The notes: a model not told the origin generated them from the letters alone. A stretch of DNA of 64,000 nucleotides from Symsagittifera roscoffensis (GCF_963678635.1 NC_087062.1:39323330-39387329), one strand, 5' to 3'; positions 22,441-34,109 are shown, counted from the first letter of the stretch. Numbers and translations are program-made.

Positions 22441-23450
22441 AGAACTCTTCAGCAGTATCCAGGGTTACAAATTGATTGATCCGTAGACTAGCATTCTGTT
22501 TTGAGCGATGATGGGAAGGATTATTGCGTTAATTTTGTAAATGGAAGGATTATTGGGTCAATTTTATCAGAAAAGTGTCAATCATAGATTGTTCGGAAAA
22601 ATCAAAGAGCTCGAAGGCCATTTATTGTTTGCTTTCAAATTTGCAGAATTGATTTGTTCTTTCCAAAATAAGTCAGTTTTTTTATATTTCCTTGTGTTCA
22701 TTGACTCTTTTCCAACGGTCTGTTGGCTATATATTTTTTAGAAACTCGGAAGTTAAGGTTTTTTTGAAAACAAACCAGTATTTTTTTTGTTTACTTGTGT
22801 TCATTGACTATTTTCCCACTATCTGTTGGCTATGTTCAAATTGTTTATTTAGTTTTACTTCTGCATGCGAAGTGCAACTGCGCTTGTCTTATATTCCTCT
22901 ACAGTTCGATTGTTATTTCAAGTTTGTCTCTCATTTTAGGCGAAAAAGCTAGTGCAGTATTTTCATTTTTACAAAAGCGGGGCTTGATTACATCGTGTTG
23001 TTGGGCGAGTCAACTTTTGCTCCAATGCAAACTGCTGGTATCGTTAAATTTTACGTTTTTCTTGTGTTTCTTTTTTGCATTTTTGACTAGCACGAGCTAC
23101 CTTTACCTAGTTAACGCGATGCAATGTTTTTCATATTCACGTTACATAGAGCTCAGATGCAATTGTGCGTTAAGGCTGGTGACATTCAATCAAAGTCTCA
23201 TGGCTCATTTTTGCAGCAAGCTTCTTTTTGCTGTTTTTTACTTGTCCGTGGAGATCAGATTCGCCTCTTTGTCAGTTTTTTCTTCGCTCACTATCTCCTA
23301 TTCGAAAAGTTGGCTCTCTTCTGAACACAGTAGGGCACTTGAGCTGACTAAAATAACTTTTTAAAAAAAACTTATTTCAAACATTCATTAGCCAACGCCG
23401 TCTGATCTGTTAATATCTCTAATTGTTGTTGATTGTCATCAAATTTTTAG

Positions 23451-23683
23451 TAGTTAAGCATGAAAACGGATTGGTTATACTGAATTCAGATATAAAACCG
23501 TTGAACTCTTTCCCTGAAATAACAGCAAGTGGCAGTCAGAATACCGACCACATGCACATCGATGAACCATCTCAACCCCACCAGATTGAGAATAGTGCGA
23601 ACGACTTTTCCTCATCCGCGTCCCTGTCCAACACATTTTACGACATGGGGGACACTTCTGTATCGTCAAAGTTATCTGCACTG
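23451..23683 (+). CDS. KXD1: KXD1-like exon (N-terminal polar region)
   Basis: The acceptor AAATTTTTAG ends at 23450 and the donor CTG|GTAAAA follows 23683 in phase 0. It encodes VKHENGLVILNS and a Ser/Asn/Asp-rich low-complexity segment with no domain. The missing first exon contributes one base of the first codon. Confidence 0.6.
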
Positions 23684-24870
23684 GTAAAAATGTGTTTGCA
23701 TAGAAATCGTTTTTTTAAACCCAAGTGTTTTCTCAATCATCTCTTAGTAAATACAGATAGAATCGACGCATTACAAAAGTTAGGTTCGTGTAGACGGAGG
23801 GCTACGTTTTTTGTTTTCTGTTCTTCTGATTTTAGGTTTAAAGATTTTTCTGAAAATAACTTATTGCATTCTAAATTGTTGCTACGGTACTTGGCGATTA
23901 ACTTGCATTTTCAAAAAGAATCAATTAGAACCAATCGATGAACAATTTGCTTGTGTTTTTATTGTGGGTGAATTGCATTCCAGGTGAACCAAGAAGACAT
24001 GGATGGTCTGAAGCGGAGTCAGGAGTTCATCTCGGCCAAGTTGATCAAAACCAATGACAGACTGAAACAGTTCAACCAGTTCTCATCGGACACTCTCAGA
24101 AACCAGCAGTGGAAGTTCGAGGAAAACACCAAGTCAGTCAAATTTTGAGTTTATCTGAGAGTTTAAGCAGTCAAAAATTTAACCAAGTGTTCTCTTCGTT
24201 TAATCAATGTTGATACATTTCGGCCGCAGTGTTTAAACCATTGTTAATCAGGGAGCGGGTGATGCAGACGCTCCCCCCTCAACGATTCCACCCGCTGCCG
24301 ACCTGAAGGGTCACCCCTTCATACTATTTTGAGATCTGCATTTTTGGCTGACGGACCCTATAAGGTTCTAAAGGCGCCTTCGGCGCCTATATTGAATAAT
24401 ATTTAGAGGGAAGCGCGCCGGAAATCGCAATTTTTTGGTCTAAATTTTCAATTTTTTGGCCTGTTAGTTTTCAAAGTTTTGCCTGCGGCACAATTAATTT
24501 CCCTAAATAATTTAGTTCCTTGGGGTAGAGCTCGAAATTCAATTTGATCGACTTAAAAAAAGTCGACTAAATTTTTGAATTTTTTTAAAAATCCGCGATC
24601 CCCTCGAGAAAAACCTAGATCTGCCCCTTTATTTAATAAAGAACAATTTTATTTTATTCATTCATGCATCTTGTTTTAAGTATTCTAGTTTGTTTTGTCT
24701 GATTTTACTTTTTTCTCAGAGTGTTGCTGGACCTGCATAAAGATTTAGTGGCAATCAGTTCCATCACGAGGAGTTTGCGCCACAAACTGTCGCAGCAGTA
24801 TCCAGAAGAAGCCAAACAAGCCACGGAGAGTCTAGCTGATCTGTTGCCAGATAACAATGAAGACGAGTGA
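23451..24870 (+). CDS. KXD1: KxDL-domain protein (BORC subunit KXD1-like), three 3' coding exons
   Basis: Exons join 23451-23683, 23984-24132 and 24720-24870; the phases agree and the stop TGA is at 24868-24870. The first visible exon starts two bases into a codon, so an upstream coding exon is missing. The first ~77 residues are polar and serine-rich. The last ~99 residues form a predicted coiled coil: RSQEFISAKLIKTNDRLKQF, NQFSSDTLRNQQWKF, LLDLHKDLVAISSITRSLRH and KLSQQYPEEA. This matches the KxDL family, except that the signature Lys is His here (HKDL). KXD1 belongs to BORC, which controls lysosome positioning, and to BLOC-1-related assemblies; it acts on the cytosolic face of lysosomes. 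The C-terminus is acidic (DNNEDE). Confidence 0.7.
23984..24132 (+). CDS. KXD1: KXD1-like exon (first half of KxDL domain)
   Basis: The acceptor TTCCAG ends at 23983 and the donor CAA|GTCAGT follows 24132 in phase 2. It encodes VNQEDMDGLKRSQEFISAKL and the KTND...FNQFSSDTL helix, which aligns with the N-terminal half of the KxDL domain. Confidence 0.75.
24256..24626 (+). mobile_element. hAT-like non-autonomous element in the KXD1-like intron
   Basis: This is a diverged full-length-like copy of the family seen at 51874-52486. It has a C-rich start (GACGCTCCCCCCTC), the palindrome AGGCGCCTTCGGCGCCTAT, AATTTTTTGGTC, GCCTGCGGC, an AGTCGACT-type block, and a CTCGAGAAAAACCTAGATCT end. The right end resembles the CAGGGGCGGATCTAG type of terminal repeat common in invertebrate hAT-related elements. 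No TSD is readable. Confidence 0.6.
24720..24870 (+). CDS. KXD1: KXD1-like terminal exon (second half of KxDL domain)
   Basis: The acceptor TTTCTCAG ends at 24719. The first base completes a Lys codon. The exon encodes VLLDLHKDLVAISSITRSLR, KLSQQYPEEAKQA and a short acidic end. Confidence 0.75.
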
Positions 24871-24953
24871 ACTAAATGTTCCATTTTTTTTTGTTTTTCC
24901 AACATGAAATATAGTAGACAGATTAATTTAATTTGATGCATCTTGTTTTTGTA

Positions 24954-25003
24954 CTTGCTATCGGGAACTAGACTTTTTCCCATTACCAACGTGCCGTTAC
25001 TTT
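24954..25003 (+). repeat. fragment of the hairpin-leader module
   Basis: TGCTATCGGGAACTAGACTT, then TTTCCCATTACCAACG matches the middle of the leader module only. Both ends are missing. Confidence 0.45.
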
Positions 25004-25431
25004 CACACAGAGATTGCTGACAAACTCAATTTCCTGATGTCGTAGCCACTTATGCAGTGGAGCTCAAATTAGATGGAGTTCATTTTCGGTAGTAATTAAT
25101 TTTTCAAGTAAACTTTTGAAAAAAAAGTTGATTTCTACTTGGATTCTTGGTTTTGGTCTTAAATTCCATTGGTTTAATTTCAGTTTTTGAATGCTATGTA
25201 AGTTATCTGGTACGATTTTTTTCTTGACCTTTTTTTTCTACGCATGGGTTTTTCTTTTGATTTGAAGTTGTCACTACAATGAAAGTGCTTTAATTTTACC
25301 AAGTCTATTTTGAATGCTTTTTCATTTTGTTGCTAAACGGTTTCAGCTTATGTTATAACGGCTTAGTCAACTTGTATTGCGAAGTTTCGAAGGCAAAATG
25401 TTTTCTCATGCTTCGCGTGTTTTACCAGGGA

Positions 25432-26462
25432 TGGATCGTAAAAACTTTGAAGCTCAAAATTTTTTTATGACAATTTTGTTTTTGGCTCAACGTGGGTCGA
25501 CCCTAAATTTGTCGCCTTAGTTGCCGCTCCCAGTAAATGAATCCAATAGTTTATTAAGTTTTTTTCTAAAAATAAGTTTTATCTTTGCGATAAGCAAGGG
25601 CATTGCAACTGGGTACTAGACTTTTTTCCCGTAAACAATTTTGTCCTCAGGACTCGTCTGGACTCATATCTACCTTGTTTCATTATGTAGTCAAATTTAT
25701 TATTGTTCCTGGTCAACGTAGCTTGGTGGTAACGAATATGCATGGGTCGCCAAAGGTCCTGGAATCGAGTCTGACCAGGACCTGTTTTTTTGAAACGGGA
25801 TATATTGTTTCAAAAAAAAATTTGTCGGCCAATTCTTTGTCTGCTTATCTGTTGTTGGCTTAGTTGTCACATCTTGGAATTGTTTTTTTTTCTACGCGCA
25901 ATTTTATAATGTTGTTTTTAATGTTTGAATTACGCCTACATTTTGTAATTTTACTGACCATGGATTTATATTTCCTTCTTTGTTTTTTTTTGTTTCGCTT
26001 AAAAAATTCCTCGGTCAAATATGTTTAGGTTTTTTTTTCATCGGCTTAATGACCTAATTTTGGGAAATTTAAGATCAACCCAATTTCAGCACTTCCCTCC
26101 CCACTTTTCAAGTTGGTTGTATGTTTTACTGATTGGTTTGTTGAAATTTCATTTTTTCTCGTTTTGGAAATTTCACTTTTCGCAAAAATTTAAATTTTTC
26201 TCAAACTACTTTCAAAAAAGAGTTTCAAAAAAGTAGTATCAATTGAAAGACCGCTTATTAACCGTGTGACTGCATACTCCCATGCATAGCCGTATTTTGA
26301 ATTTTTTTTTGTTCTCTCGAAATGCACTTCTCTCAAATTTGAGTTTTTGGTTTCAATGGATAGAATTGTTTTAAAAAGCTCCACTGCATAAGTGGCTACG
26401 ACAAAAAAAGGTTGCACATTACGTTATGGCCCTCGGAATTGTTAAATTTCTTTTTTCAACTA
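25432..26462 (+). repeat. long composite repeat copy R3 (tandem with R4)
   Basis: It starts with AGGGATGGATCGTAAAAACT and a GGCTCAACGTGGGTCGACCC block. The leader follows at 25581-25680, the type 1 tRNA-like head at 25708-25786 (GTAGCTTGGTGGTAACG and GGAATCGAGTCTGACC), the body, and one tail unit. The start motif recurs at 26463, so R3 and R4 are direct repeats offset by about 1.03 kb. Confidence 0.75.
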
Positions 26463-28490
26463 GGGATGGATCGTAAAAACTACTAAATCTTGTAGCTCAA
26501 AATTTTTTTATGACAGTTTTGTTTTTGGCTCAACGGGGGTCGACCCTAAGTTTGTCGCCTTAGTTGCCGCTCTCGGTAAATGAATCCAAGAGCTTATTAA
26601 AGTTTTTCCTAAGAATAAGTTTTGTCCTTGCGATAAGCAAGGGCGGGCATTGCAACTCGTCTGGACTCATCTCTACCTTGTTTCATATGTATTCAAATTT
26701 ATTACCTTGTTTTATATGTATTCAAGTTTATTAGTGTTCCTGGTCAACTTAGCTTGGAGGTAACGAATATGCCCGGGACGCCAAAGGTCCTGGAATCAAG
26801 TCTGACCAGGACCTGTTTTTTTTTCAAACAGGATATATTGTTTCAAAAAAAATTGTCGGCCGATTCTTTGTCTGCTTATCTTTTCTTGGCTTAGTTGTCA
26901 CATCTTGGAATTGTTTTTTTTTCTACGTGCAATTTTTTAATGTTGTTTTTAATGTTTGAGTTACGCCTATATTTTTTAATTTTGCTGACCATGGCTTGAT
27001 ATTTCCTTTGTTTTTTTTTGTTTAGCTTAAAAAATTCCTCGGCCAAATATGTTTAGGCCTTATTTTTCATCGGCTTAATGACCTAATTTTGGGAAGTTTC
27101 AAGATCAACCCAGTATTAGCACTCCCCTCCGCACTTTTCAATACCCATATTTTAATTTTTTTCGTGTGCCTTCAGACTCCCCTGCATACCCATATTTTAA
27201 ATGTTTCTTTCCTTTGCTCGAAATTTACTTCTCTCATATTTGAGTTTTTGGTTTCAATGGATAGAATTGTTTTAAAAAGCTCCCCTGCATAAGTGGCTAC
27301 GACTAATTTTTTTTTGCACATTTAGTTATGGCCCTCGGAATAGTTAAATTTCTTATTTTTGTTCGTTTTGTGGATCTTTTTGGCTTTTCTCGAAAACTAA
27401 CCTCTCAAATCTGATGTGAGTTCAGTGAGATAGCAAAGAGTGGGAAGCGGACTATCAAAAAGTTTAGTACAACAAGTAATCGCCCTCTGAAAAACCAATT
27501 TTTTAATTTGTTGACCGTGTTTTAAACTTTTTGAAGATTTTCGAAAACTACACCGCCATACCTAAAATTTTAGGTTTAATTCTCAGAATGGGCTTCGGGA
27601 AGTTGATTTGCTTTTGCTACTACGCCCAATTTTTTTAGATCCAAAAGTTAGGCCCTCGGCAAATTAAAATTTTGATTTTGTGACCGTTTTTGGAAAGATT
27701 TTGACTTTCCTCGAAAACTACTCTCCCAAATCTCATATTGTGGGTTCAATGAGACAACGGGTAGTGGGCAGCTCCTCTGCATTAGCGGGCAGTAACAAAA
27801 AATCTTACACACGAAGTTATCGCCCTCTAAATTTTTTTTGATTTTTTGACCAATTTTTTGTTTTTTAATATTCTGGAAAACTACTGTGCCATACCTGAAA
27901 CTTTGTGTTCAAACGGTTTGCAAAAACACGTTATGAATTTTGGAAAGTCTTTTGAGCGTTTTTTAGAACTTTCGACCGCTTTTTAGAATCTATTGAATTT
28001 TTCTAAATCTTACACAATCAAAACTGAGATGAAAAAATCCATTAAAAGAGCGGGTTCCGATAATTTTTCCTGCAGAAGCACCAATTCCTGAACTTTTTGT
28101 TGAAGAAATGTTATCTCTTCGGGAAAATTGATTATCTCAAAAAAATTTTTTTTCAATTATTCGAATCGTGAAACAGCTAATATTTAGGCAAAGTCCAATT
28201 TTTGAAAACACACTTTTCGTGCCGCAATCAGTATAGCAAACTTATTCAACTTTAAATACGTACCTCCAGCTTTAGCTGGGCCTGTATTTGTTTTTTCTCG
28301 ATAGTTACAAAAATTTTGGTTCACCTAGTTTTTTTTCTTATCTTAATTATTCTAGCTTTTTTTCGACTTGTTATTATGTTTGTATTGTATTTTTTGTCTT
28401 TCATCTCTTGTGCTATTCAACATTTTTAAATGCAATGTATTTTGTATCGCAAGTGTCGTGAAGCTCCGCTACGCCTCTGTCTAAAATTTA
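26463..28490 (+). repeat. long composite repeat copy R4
   Basis: It has the same start as R3, then a leader with a deletion at 26625-26672 and a tRNA-like head at 26737-26815 (TTAGCTTGGAGGTAACG and GGAATCAAGTCTGACC). After the body come about five or six imperfect ~155-bp tail units from 27210 to 28080, the phrase CGTACCTCCAGCTTTAGCTG shared with R2, and a terminal hairpin GTGAAGCTCCGCTACGCC near 28455. This is the longest copy. Confidence 0.75.
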
Positions 28491-30550
28491 AAATATTGTG
28501 CGAGGAATCTGTTTTCAAAAGGTTGAAAAAATACAGTTTTTGATTGCAAAAAAAATTCTTAACCGCTTGCTTGGAGAGACTTCTGCAGATTTCTAATTAA
28601 AGTGAATGTGAAGTCGAAGTGAATGTGAAGTCGAAAGTTGTCTTGAGCTTTTCATTTTCGCTCATCCAAAAACATACAAACCCTACAAACACAACTTAAT
28701 TGAGGAAAAAGCGGACATTGAGGATGGTGTACCGATTACCTGGAAAAAACGTAGCAGGAAAAAAATTATCTATAATTTTAAATTTTTTATGAAATTCATC
28801 ACCCCACACGCCATATTCAGTACAAAAGGATAGATTTCGCTCCTTGTAACAAATCAATTATGGCAAATAAGTTTCTTTCAACCAATTTGGAACGAATTCT
28901 AAGACAGATTAATTCTCCGCTAACGAACTAATAGCGCGAAATATATCGCGCGTGAATTATCCAAAATCGGCCGAAATGGCAACCTTTAAACCCCCATAAC
29001 TTAACGAAAAAAGAGTACTGGTGTAATATTTTTTCAAATTTAAGCTCAAGACAGCAATACTTTTTGAATGATACAAAAAATTCCGTCAAAAATGACTAGT
29101 TAAAAAGTCGAAATTTGTCTGAAAAAAACCCACCCCGATCACAAATATTCCGTTACTTTCGTATCGAAAGTCGGAACAAATTGGCTGCGGAAAAAGCTAA
29201 CCTCTGACACTTCATCATTTTCGAGGGGAGCCCAATAGTAAAGTTTTAGAAGGCAATGGACTGAATCTTAAACAAGGCAAAGAAAACACTTTGCTTTCTA
29301 GATGACACTTTGATTGTCTAAGTTGCTGGTTGAATAGCACATACAGTAAAAATAAAATGTTTGAAAATGTTCCTTATTATACTGTACTACGCGTGGAAAA
29401 AGTTGCTCGCGTTTTTGTTCCAACCATTGAAAATGGCGAGGCACTTGCTATTTGGTTGTGATTTAGTTTTTTTCAATTTTTTTATGCAAAAAAAATGGAA
29501 AATTAAAAGAACCTTTTATTCAGTGTTTTTTTTTTCATTTAAAAAAAAATGTTTTTGAAGACAATTACAGTATTTTATGCCTAAGTCACTACCTTTTACG
29601 CGTTCGTATAGTTCTATCATCACCTGACGTACAATAAAAGACACTAACTTGAAGAGAAAAAAGAAAATTTTCTCTGAGTGTGGTCGGAACATTCTGTGTT
29701 ACCTGCACAGCAACCGGCCATCCTTGTTTTACTGTATTTTTGTTCTACCAGTTGTTATCACGGCAAAGGGTAGAAATGGTGAAATTTTTGTTTCGTGGAA
29801 GAGATAAAATTTGATTCAACGGCGGGCGTTAAAGACATGTTGATTTGTAATGAAGAATGTAATGTAATGCTGAATTAATATTTTGCTGCAATTTTCGCTT
29901 GATATCATTGGCGAAATTGTTTGTATCTGCAATCAAATTGATGATATTAATTCATACATGCAACAGACAGTTATTAAGTAACTTCTCAATAAGCCCTAAT
30001 AATTTCTGTATTCTTGAAAAAATTACCGAAATTTGTTTTTTTTTAGAAGAAACTATGGCGTAAGGCCCGTTTTTCATAAAGTTTCCAGCCAGTTTTGAAT
30101 ACATCAAAGGGAGCTAAGAGAGGGTCAAATGTTGTATCGTATAAAACCCTATTGGTCTTGAGTTTTTTTTTCAGACCACGTTAGACGAATTTTGCTGCGA
30201 GACTTCGTTAACTTAATTTTGCTTTAAGTTTGTTGTTGCAAGAGGCGAACAGGTGGTTTTTTTGCATCCAGTATTTCCAAGTGGCATGTCGAGAAAAATT
30301 CTTGCTTTTCTGATTGCCTTTTGGTTCGAAGAACATCGAGTTCGTCAAGAAAAGTGCACAATGTTTGTAGTCAGCTGCGGGTATCGGTGTCTTCTTACAT
30401 GGGCTGTCATTTTCCTTGTAGAAACTGTCGAGTTGGCATCTCTTCACTAAAGTTGCAAACACATTGGCTAGGTCCTGAAGTATCATCATCCTGCTTTGAT
30501 GTTATCTATAAGAGTTTAGTTATAAAGAGTTTAGGTCCAAAGACAAATGT
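28490..30550. other. stretch without recognised genes
   Basis: AT-rich sequence with no exon or protein family I recognise. It contains the inverted partner (29681-29720) of the 9457-9499 segment. Two tandem copies of AAGTGAATGTGAAGTCG lie near 28600. Confidence 0.5.
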
Positions 30551-30559
30551 TGTTACCTT

Positions 30560-30850
30560 TAGAGCTCGTGTTTATGTGCTGAATCGGCTGTAGTCAATCA
30601 CTGTCGAAGTTGGCTGTCTACAGAGAATGGTTGTCGTCTGAGATTGACTTTCTCTTGAACATCGGCTGAGGGCTGTAACTGTAAATGAGCGGGCTTTTCC
30701 GATGATGAATTTGACATCCTCTGTGTCGTCGGCATAGGTGATCCTGAAGTAGATAATTGATGCGAGGGTAAGCTCCGAGGCGTTGTTAAGGACATAAAGT
30801 TGTGTCGAGAATTTTTTCCTATTTTGAATTGAGTTCTTGTTAGGCAAATG
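30560..30850 (-). pseudogene. BEL/Pao-type LTR retrotransposon pol fragment
   Basis: The minus strand reads QLYVLNNASELTLASIIYFR, then ITYADDTEDVKFIIGKAR, before frame breaks. This matches the segment after the reverse transcriptase in BEL/Pao polyproteins (RNase H-like start DAS, YFR, then a (M/I)GK(A/S)RVAPL-type motif), but the leading Asp-Ala is Asn-Ala and the following PLK motif is frameshifted. No LTRs are visible nearby. Confidence 0.5.
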
Positions 30851-30857
30851 TTGGACT

Positions 30858-32700
30858 GAGGGTAGTCACGGTCCTTCAGGCCGTGACCAGCGTCACTTGC
30901 TTTTTGCATTTGGAAAATCATCGAGTGATCTACGCAAAACAGTAGCGAATCTTGCCATCCGAATAGTGACTGAACGTCTGTACTTACTTACCTCCTGTAA
31001 TGCATGTGGATTGATCGCCTTAGATAAATGTCCAGAAGTTCGACCAATCGGCATAGGAGAATTAATGCGTCGCATTATAGGCCGCACATTTTCTTCTTGC
31101 ATCAAGGATGATCTCCGACTCATTGGAGAAAATTTTGAGATGTGTTTAGGTAAAAAAATTGGAATTGAGCATGCTATTCACGCCCTGCGTAAGTCCTATG
31201 GAGATAGCGACTACGACGCTATTTTACTGATAGATGCTCAGAACGCCTTAACTGTGAGCTCGCCCTTAACAACATTGAGCAATGGTGCTCAGCTCTACAT
31301 ATGGCTATCTCAAAGTCATATAGAGAGCCTACCGATTTGTTCATTAATAACAAATATATCAAATCTCAAGAAGGTACCACCCAAGGCGACCCACTGGCCA
31401 TGGCAATGTTTGGCATCGCAATTTTGCCTCTAATTGGAAGAGTGCGTAAAATTGATGTACTGCAAAAAATGGTATGCTGACGATAGTATCGCTGCAGAGT
31501 CGATTGATAACCTGAATAAAGAACACGGCGAACTTACTAAAAACGGCCCGACATTCGGTTGTAACGTGATCAAGTGTCATCTAATTGTAAAACCAGAAGT
31601 GGTAAAAAAGCCCGTGAGAATTTTGTTGATTGTGATATAGATATTATATCTGGTCATCGTGTTCTAGGATCAGTTATAAACTACCAAACCGATTGCGATA
31701 TTCTTACCAGATATGGTTAATGCCAGATATGGTTAATGCTTAGCAGATTTTTACCAGATATGGTTAATGCCTATAAGAATTTACTGGGGCATGCCAAACT
31801 TTCACCAGAAATTGTGTATAAATTGATTACAGCAGGAGTACAGCATAAATTAACCTTCTTTTCAAGAACAACTAACACCAATAACCTGCTTGATGAAACA
31901 GAGAAGATATTCCATGAACAATTGTTGCCTTCTATAGTCAATCACGCAAACTATGACGATCTGTACCGTAAAATTTTTTCATTACCAGTGCGCAAAGGAG
32001 GCCTTAACATCATTTCACCTGAAGAGAGGGCTCAAGAACATAACAGATCGAAGTCATTAGCTGCCTTTCTTTATGATGATGGTGAGCCCGATGCAGAAGG
32101 TCGTCAGGCAAAACTCAATGATGGGACCAAGAAAGAGAAAGCACTGATTCAGTAAGAGAAAATGAACTTAATAGTTAAATTGTGCAATGACGCCTCAAGA
32201 CCCACCCTCGATCTTGCAAAAAAACGCATCATGCTGGCTGAACGCATTGCCAGTGGAAAAATATCATTTTGAATGAACTAAATCGAGATGCAATTGCTCT
32301 TGAGTTTCGAGATGCAATTGCTCTGAAATATGGATGGAACCCACCAAAATGCCTGCGACTTGTGCATATGGTCAGCCGTTCACAGTATCTCATGCCCTCC
32401 ACTTTACGTACCTTAGACACGATGATATACCTGACTCCTTTGTAAACATGCTCAATGAAGTTTGCAACAATGTCGAAATCGAGCCCCATCTTCAGCAGTT
32501 ACAAGTGGAAACCTTTGATAACAAAAGAACGTCAACTGAAGACAATGCTTGAATTGACATTAGAGCAAATTCACTTTTATCCCCATGAAAAGTCATGCCC
32601 CAAAGATATAACAGTCTTACAAATATCACGAAAATGGCAAGAAACGCACCTATGAGCCGCAAGTTATCGATGTCGAAAAAGCCACCTCCGTGCACTGAGC
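30858..32700 (+). pseudogene. reverse-transcriptase element copy 1 (5' truncated, decayed)
   Basis: The order of motifs is SHGPSGRDQRH, a LTSCNACGLIALDKCPEVRP block continuing IGIGE, LLIDAQNA (RT motif A), EGTTQGDPLAMAMFGIA (B, in another frame), YADD at 31473-31484 (C), then a thumb-like region and a C-terminal block with VSHALHF and NMLNEVCNN. It ends with RTYEPQVIDVEKATSVH at about 32641-32695. The family is a YADD-type RT with a C-terminal zinc-binding/nuclease-like domain, found in many invertebrate genomes. There is a frameshift directly after motif A, further breaks, and a ~44-bp deletion near 32572 removing part of the nuclease-like domain. About 2.7 kb from 30858 to 33592 is duplicated at 36304-39132. 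Confidence 0.7.
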
Positions 32701-32712
32701 CTCTTTTTGAAA

Positions 32713-33130
32713 ATTTTATGGTTTGTGTGATAGTAAGATAATAGTAAGAAAAACGAAATTTTTTTGGTTTTGTGTGGAAATGTCTAGTTTTTCGCAAAAA
32801 TTTCGGCGCTCGTTATCTAATTGGAGAAAATTATTAGTTAATGTCGTGTTGATTGTGGAATGAAGGTCTTCTAATAGTTTTTTGGTGCATGCATGATAAT
32901 TCAATGTTAAGAGTTTTTGAGCAAAAACTGTGAATTTTTATCACTACAATTGAAAATTTTTCAAAAAAACTTCAAAACAAAATAAGGTTTGTAATAATTC
33001 GACTTAATATTATTTTATTAGATACTTTTACTTTCTATCTGCTTGAAACAATGCTGAAACCTACTGAAACTTCGAAAAAATCAAAGTTTTTCAGAAAAAA
33101 AATTAAATGACTGTAAATTGTTTTATTACA
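32713..33130 (+). repeat. Polinton terminal-repeat fragment adjoining RT copy 1
   Basis: From TTTTATGGTTTGTGTGATAG onward the sequence follows the left terminal inverted repeat of the Polinton at 38270-38640, with few differences. It lacks the outermost ~115 bp of that repeat; in their place RT coding sequence continues. Confidence 0.8.
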
Positions 33131-33233
33131 GATGAAAAGTTAAATAACATTTAAATCATTGCATCGTATGAAATTTTACTACAGTTTACAGGTTAACTTT
33201 TACAAGTTCAATGGTTTAGTATGTAGTTCATCA

Positions 33234-33592
33234 TTAAGTAATCCTCTTTTCCGGTAAAAGTAACTGAGTTTTTTTAGTTTGTTCATATGTTGCGACTAAA
33301 TGGTTGGATGTTTTGAATCCGCAATTCGTCGACTTCAAATTTACAGCTTCGTCAAGAACTCGTCTGTATTTAGACATTGGTCCATCCCCAGTATTTTCTA
33401 GCGTTCTTTTGTTGAGTCCTTTGCTGCTTAATTTAAATTTGTTGCTTTCACTATCAGAGCAGCAAAACGTCTTGCTGCACAGAGCCAACATCTCAGTACA
33501 GCGAAATTCTTCTTTGAATAGACCGGGTTCTCGTTTGTCATGCTTTTTATGGACAGCGCAGCATGTACGTGGGAAGAAATTTTTCTTGTTGA
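33234..33592 (-). pseudogene. Polinton DNA polymerase B C-terminal fragment (copy 1)
   Basis: The minus strand encodes the polymerase C-terminus, including KREPGLFKEEFRCTEM, CSKTFCCSDSESNKFKLSSK, LNKRTLENTGDGPMSKYRRV and NHLVATYEQTKK. These about 115 codons are open, so this copy is better preserved than its sibling at 38744-39132. Upstream of 33592 the frame runs into unrelated sequence (to 33740), marking the edge of the duplication. Confidence 0.75.
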
Positions 33593-34109
33593 AATCAGGT
33601 TGTTGGCTAATAATTGGCTTGGTCAGTTGATCAGGTTGGCGCTGTCGGCTGCTGATTACATCGTTCCTAAATAGTGCTGGGGCGTTCTGCATCATTGTTG
33701 GACTCCATACTGTGCTGGTCTTTTTTTCTACAGGGAGCATTAAAGAAAAACTGGCAAAAAAATTTAAAAGGGGGAGAGTGAAGAAGTGTGCGGACAGTAA
33801 ACCGTACCAAGTCTTCTGTATCCTAAAAGAGTTTGCAATAGTTTGAAAGAGACATGACTTTCATCGCCGTGTTGCAAAAATGGGTCGTTACATAAAGTCT
33901 AAAGCCCGTAAAGTATAAACGGGTACCTAGCTGAATGACTGAATCTGCTTGCTGAAGTAAATGATTTTGTTTTTGTGAAAGTTGATTAAACTGATTTAGT
34001 GGTGAATGTTGCAAATAAAAGTCATTGCTTTTTTTGGATTTTTTTAAATTGCAGTTTGATTAATGTTCCTGAATGTTTTTTGACACGTGCGTCAAATTGT
34101 TGGGAACAA

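Noticed and set aside
22795-23364. 189-residue plus-strand open frame rich in Phe, Cys and Ser
   Set aside because: A by-product of T-rich DNA, overlapping other open frames. It has no motif, no splice context and no plausible start.
32695-32720. Resemblance of the RT 3' coding end (CCACCTCCGTGCACTGAG) to the Polinton tip (TGACCTCCATGTATTAAG)
   Set aside because: The RT reading (VEKATSVH) explains the bases as normal coding sequence of that family, so I treat the similarity as coincidental.
33304-33630. Plus-strand open frames of about 100 residues here and at 38908-39186
   Set aside because: They are the antisense shadow of the POLB C-terminal fragments.
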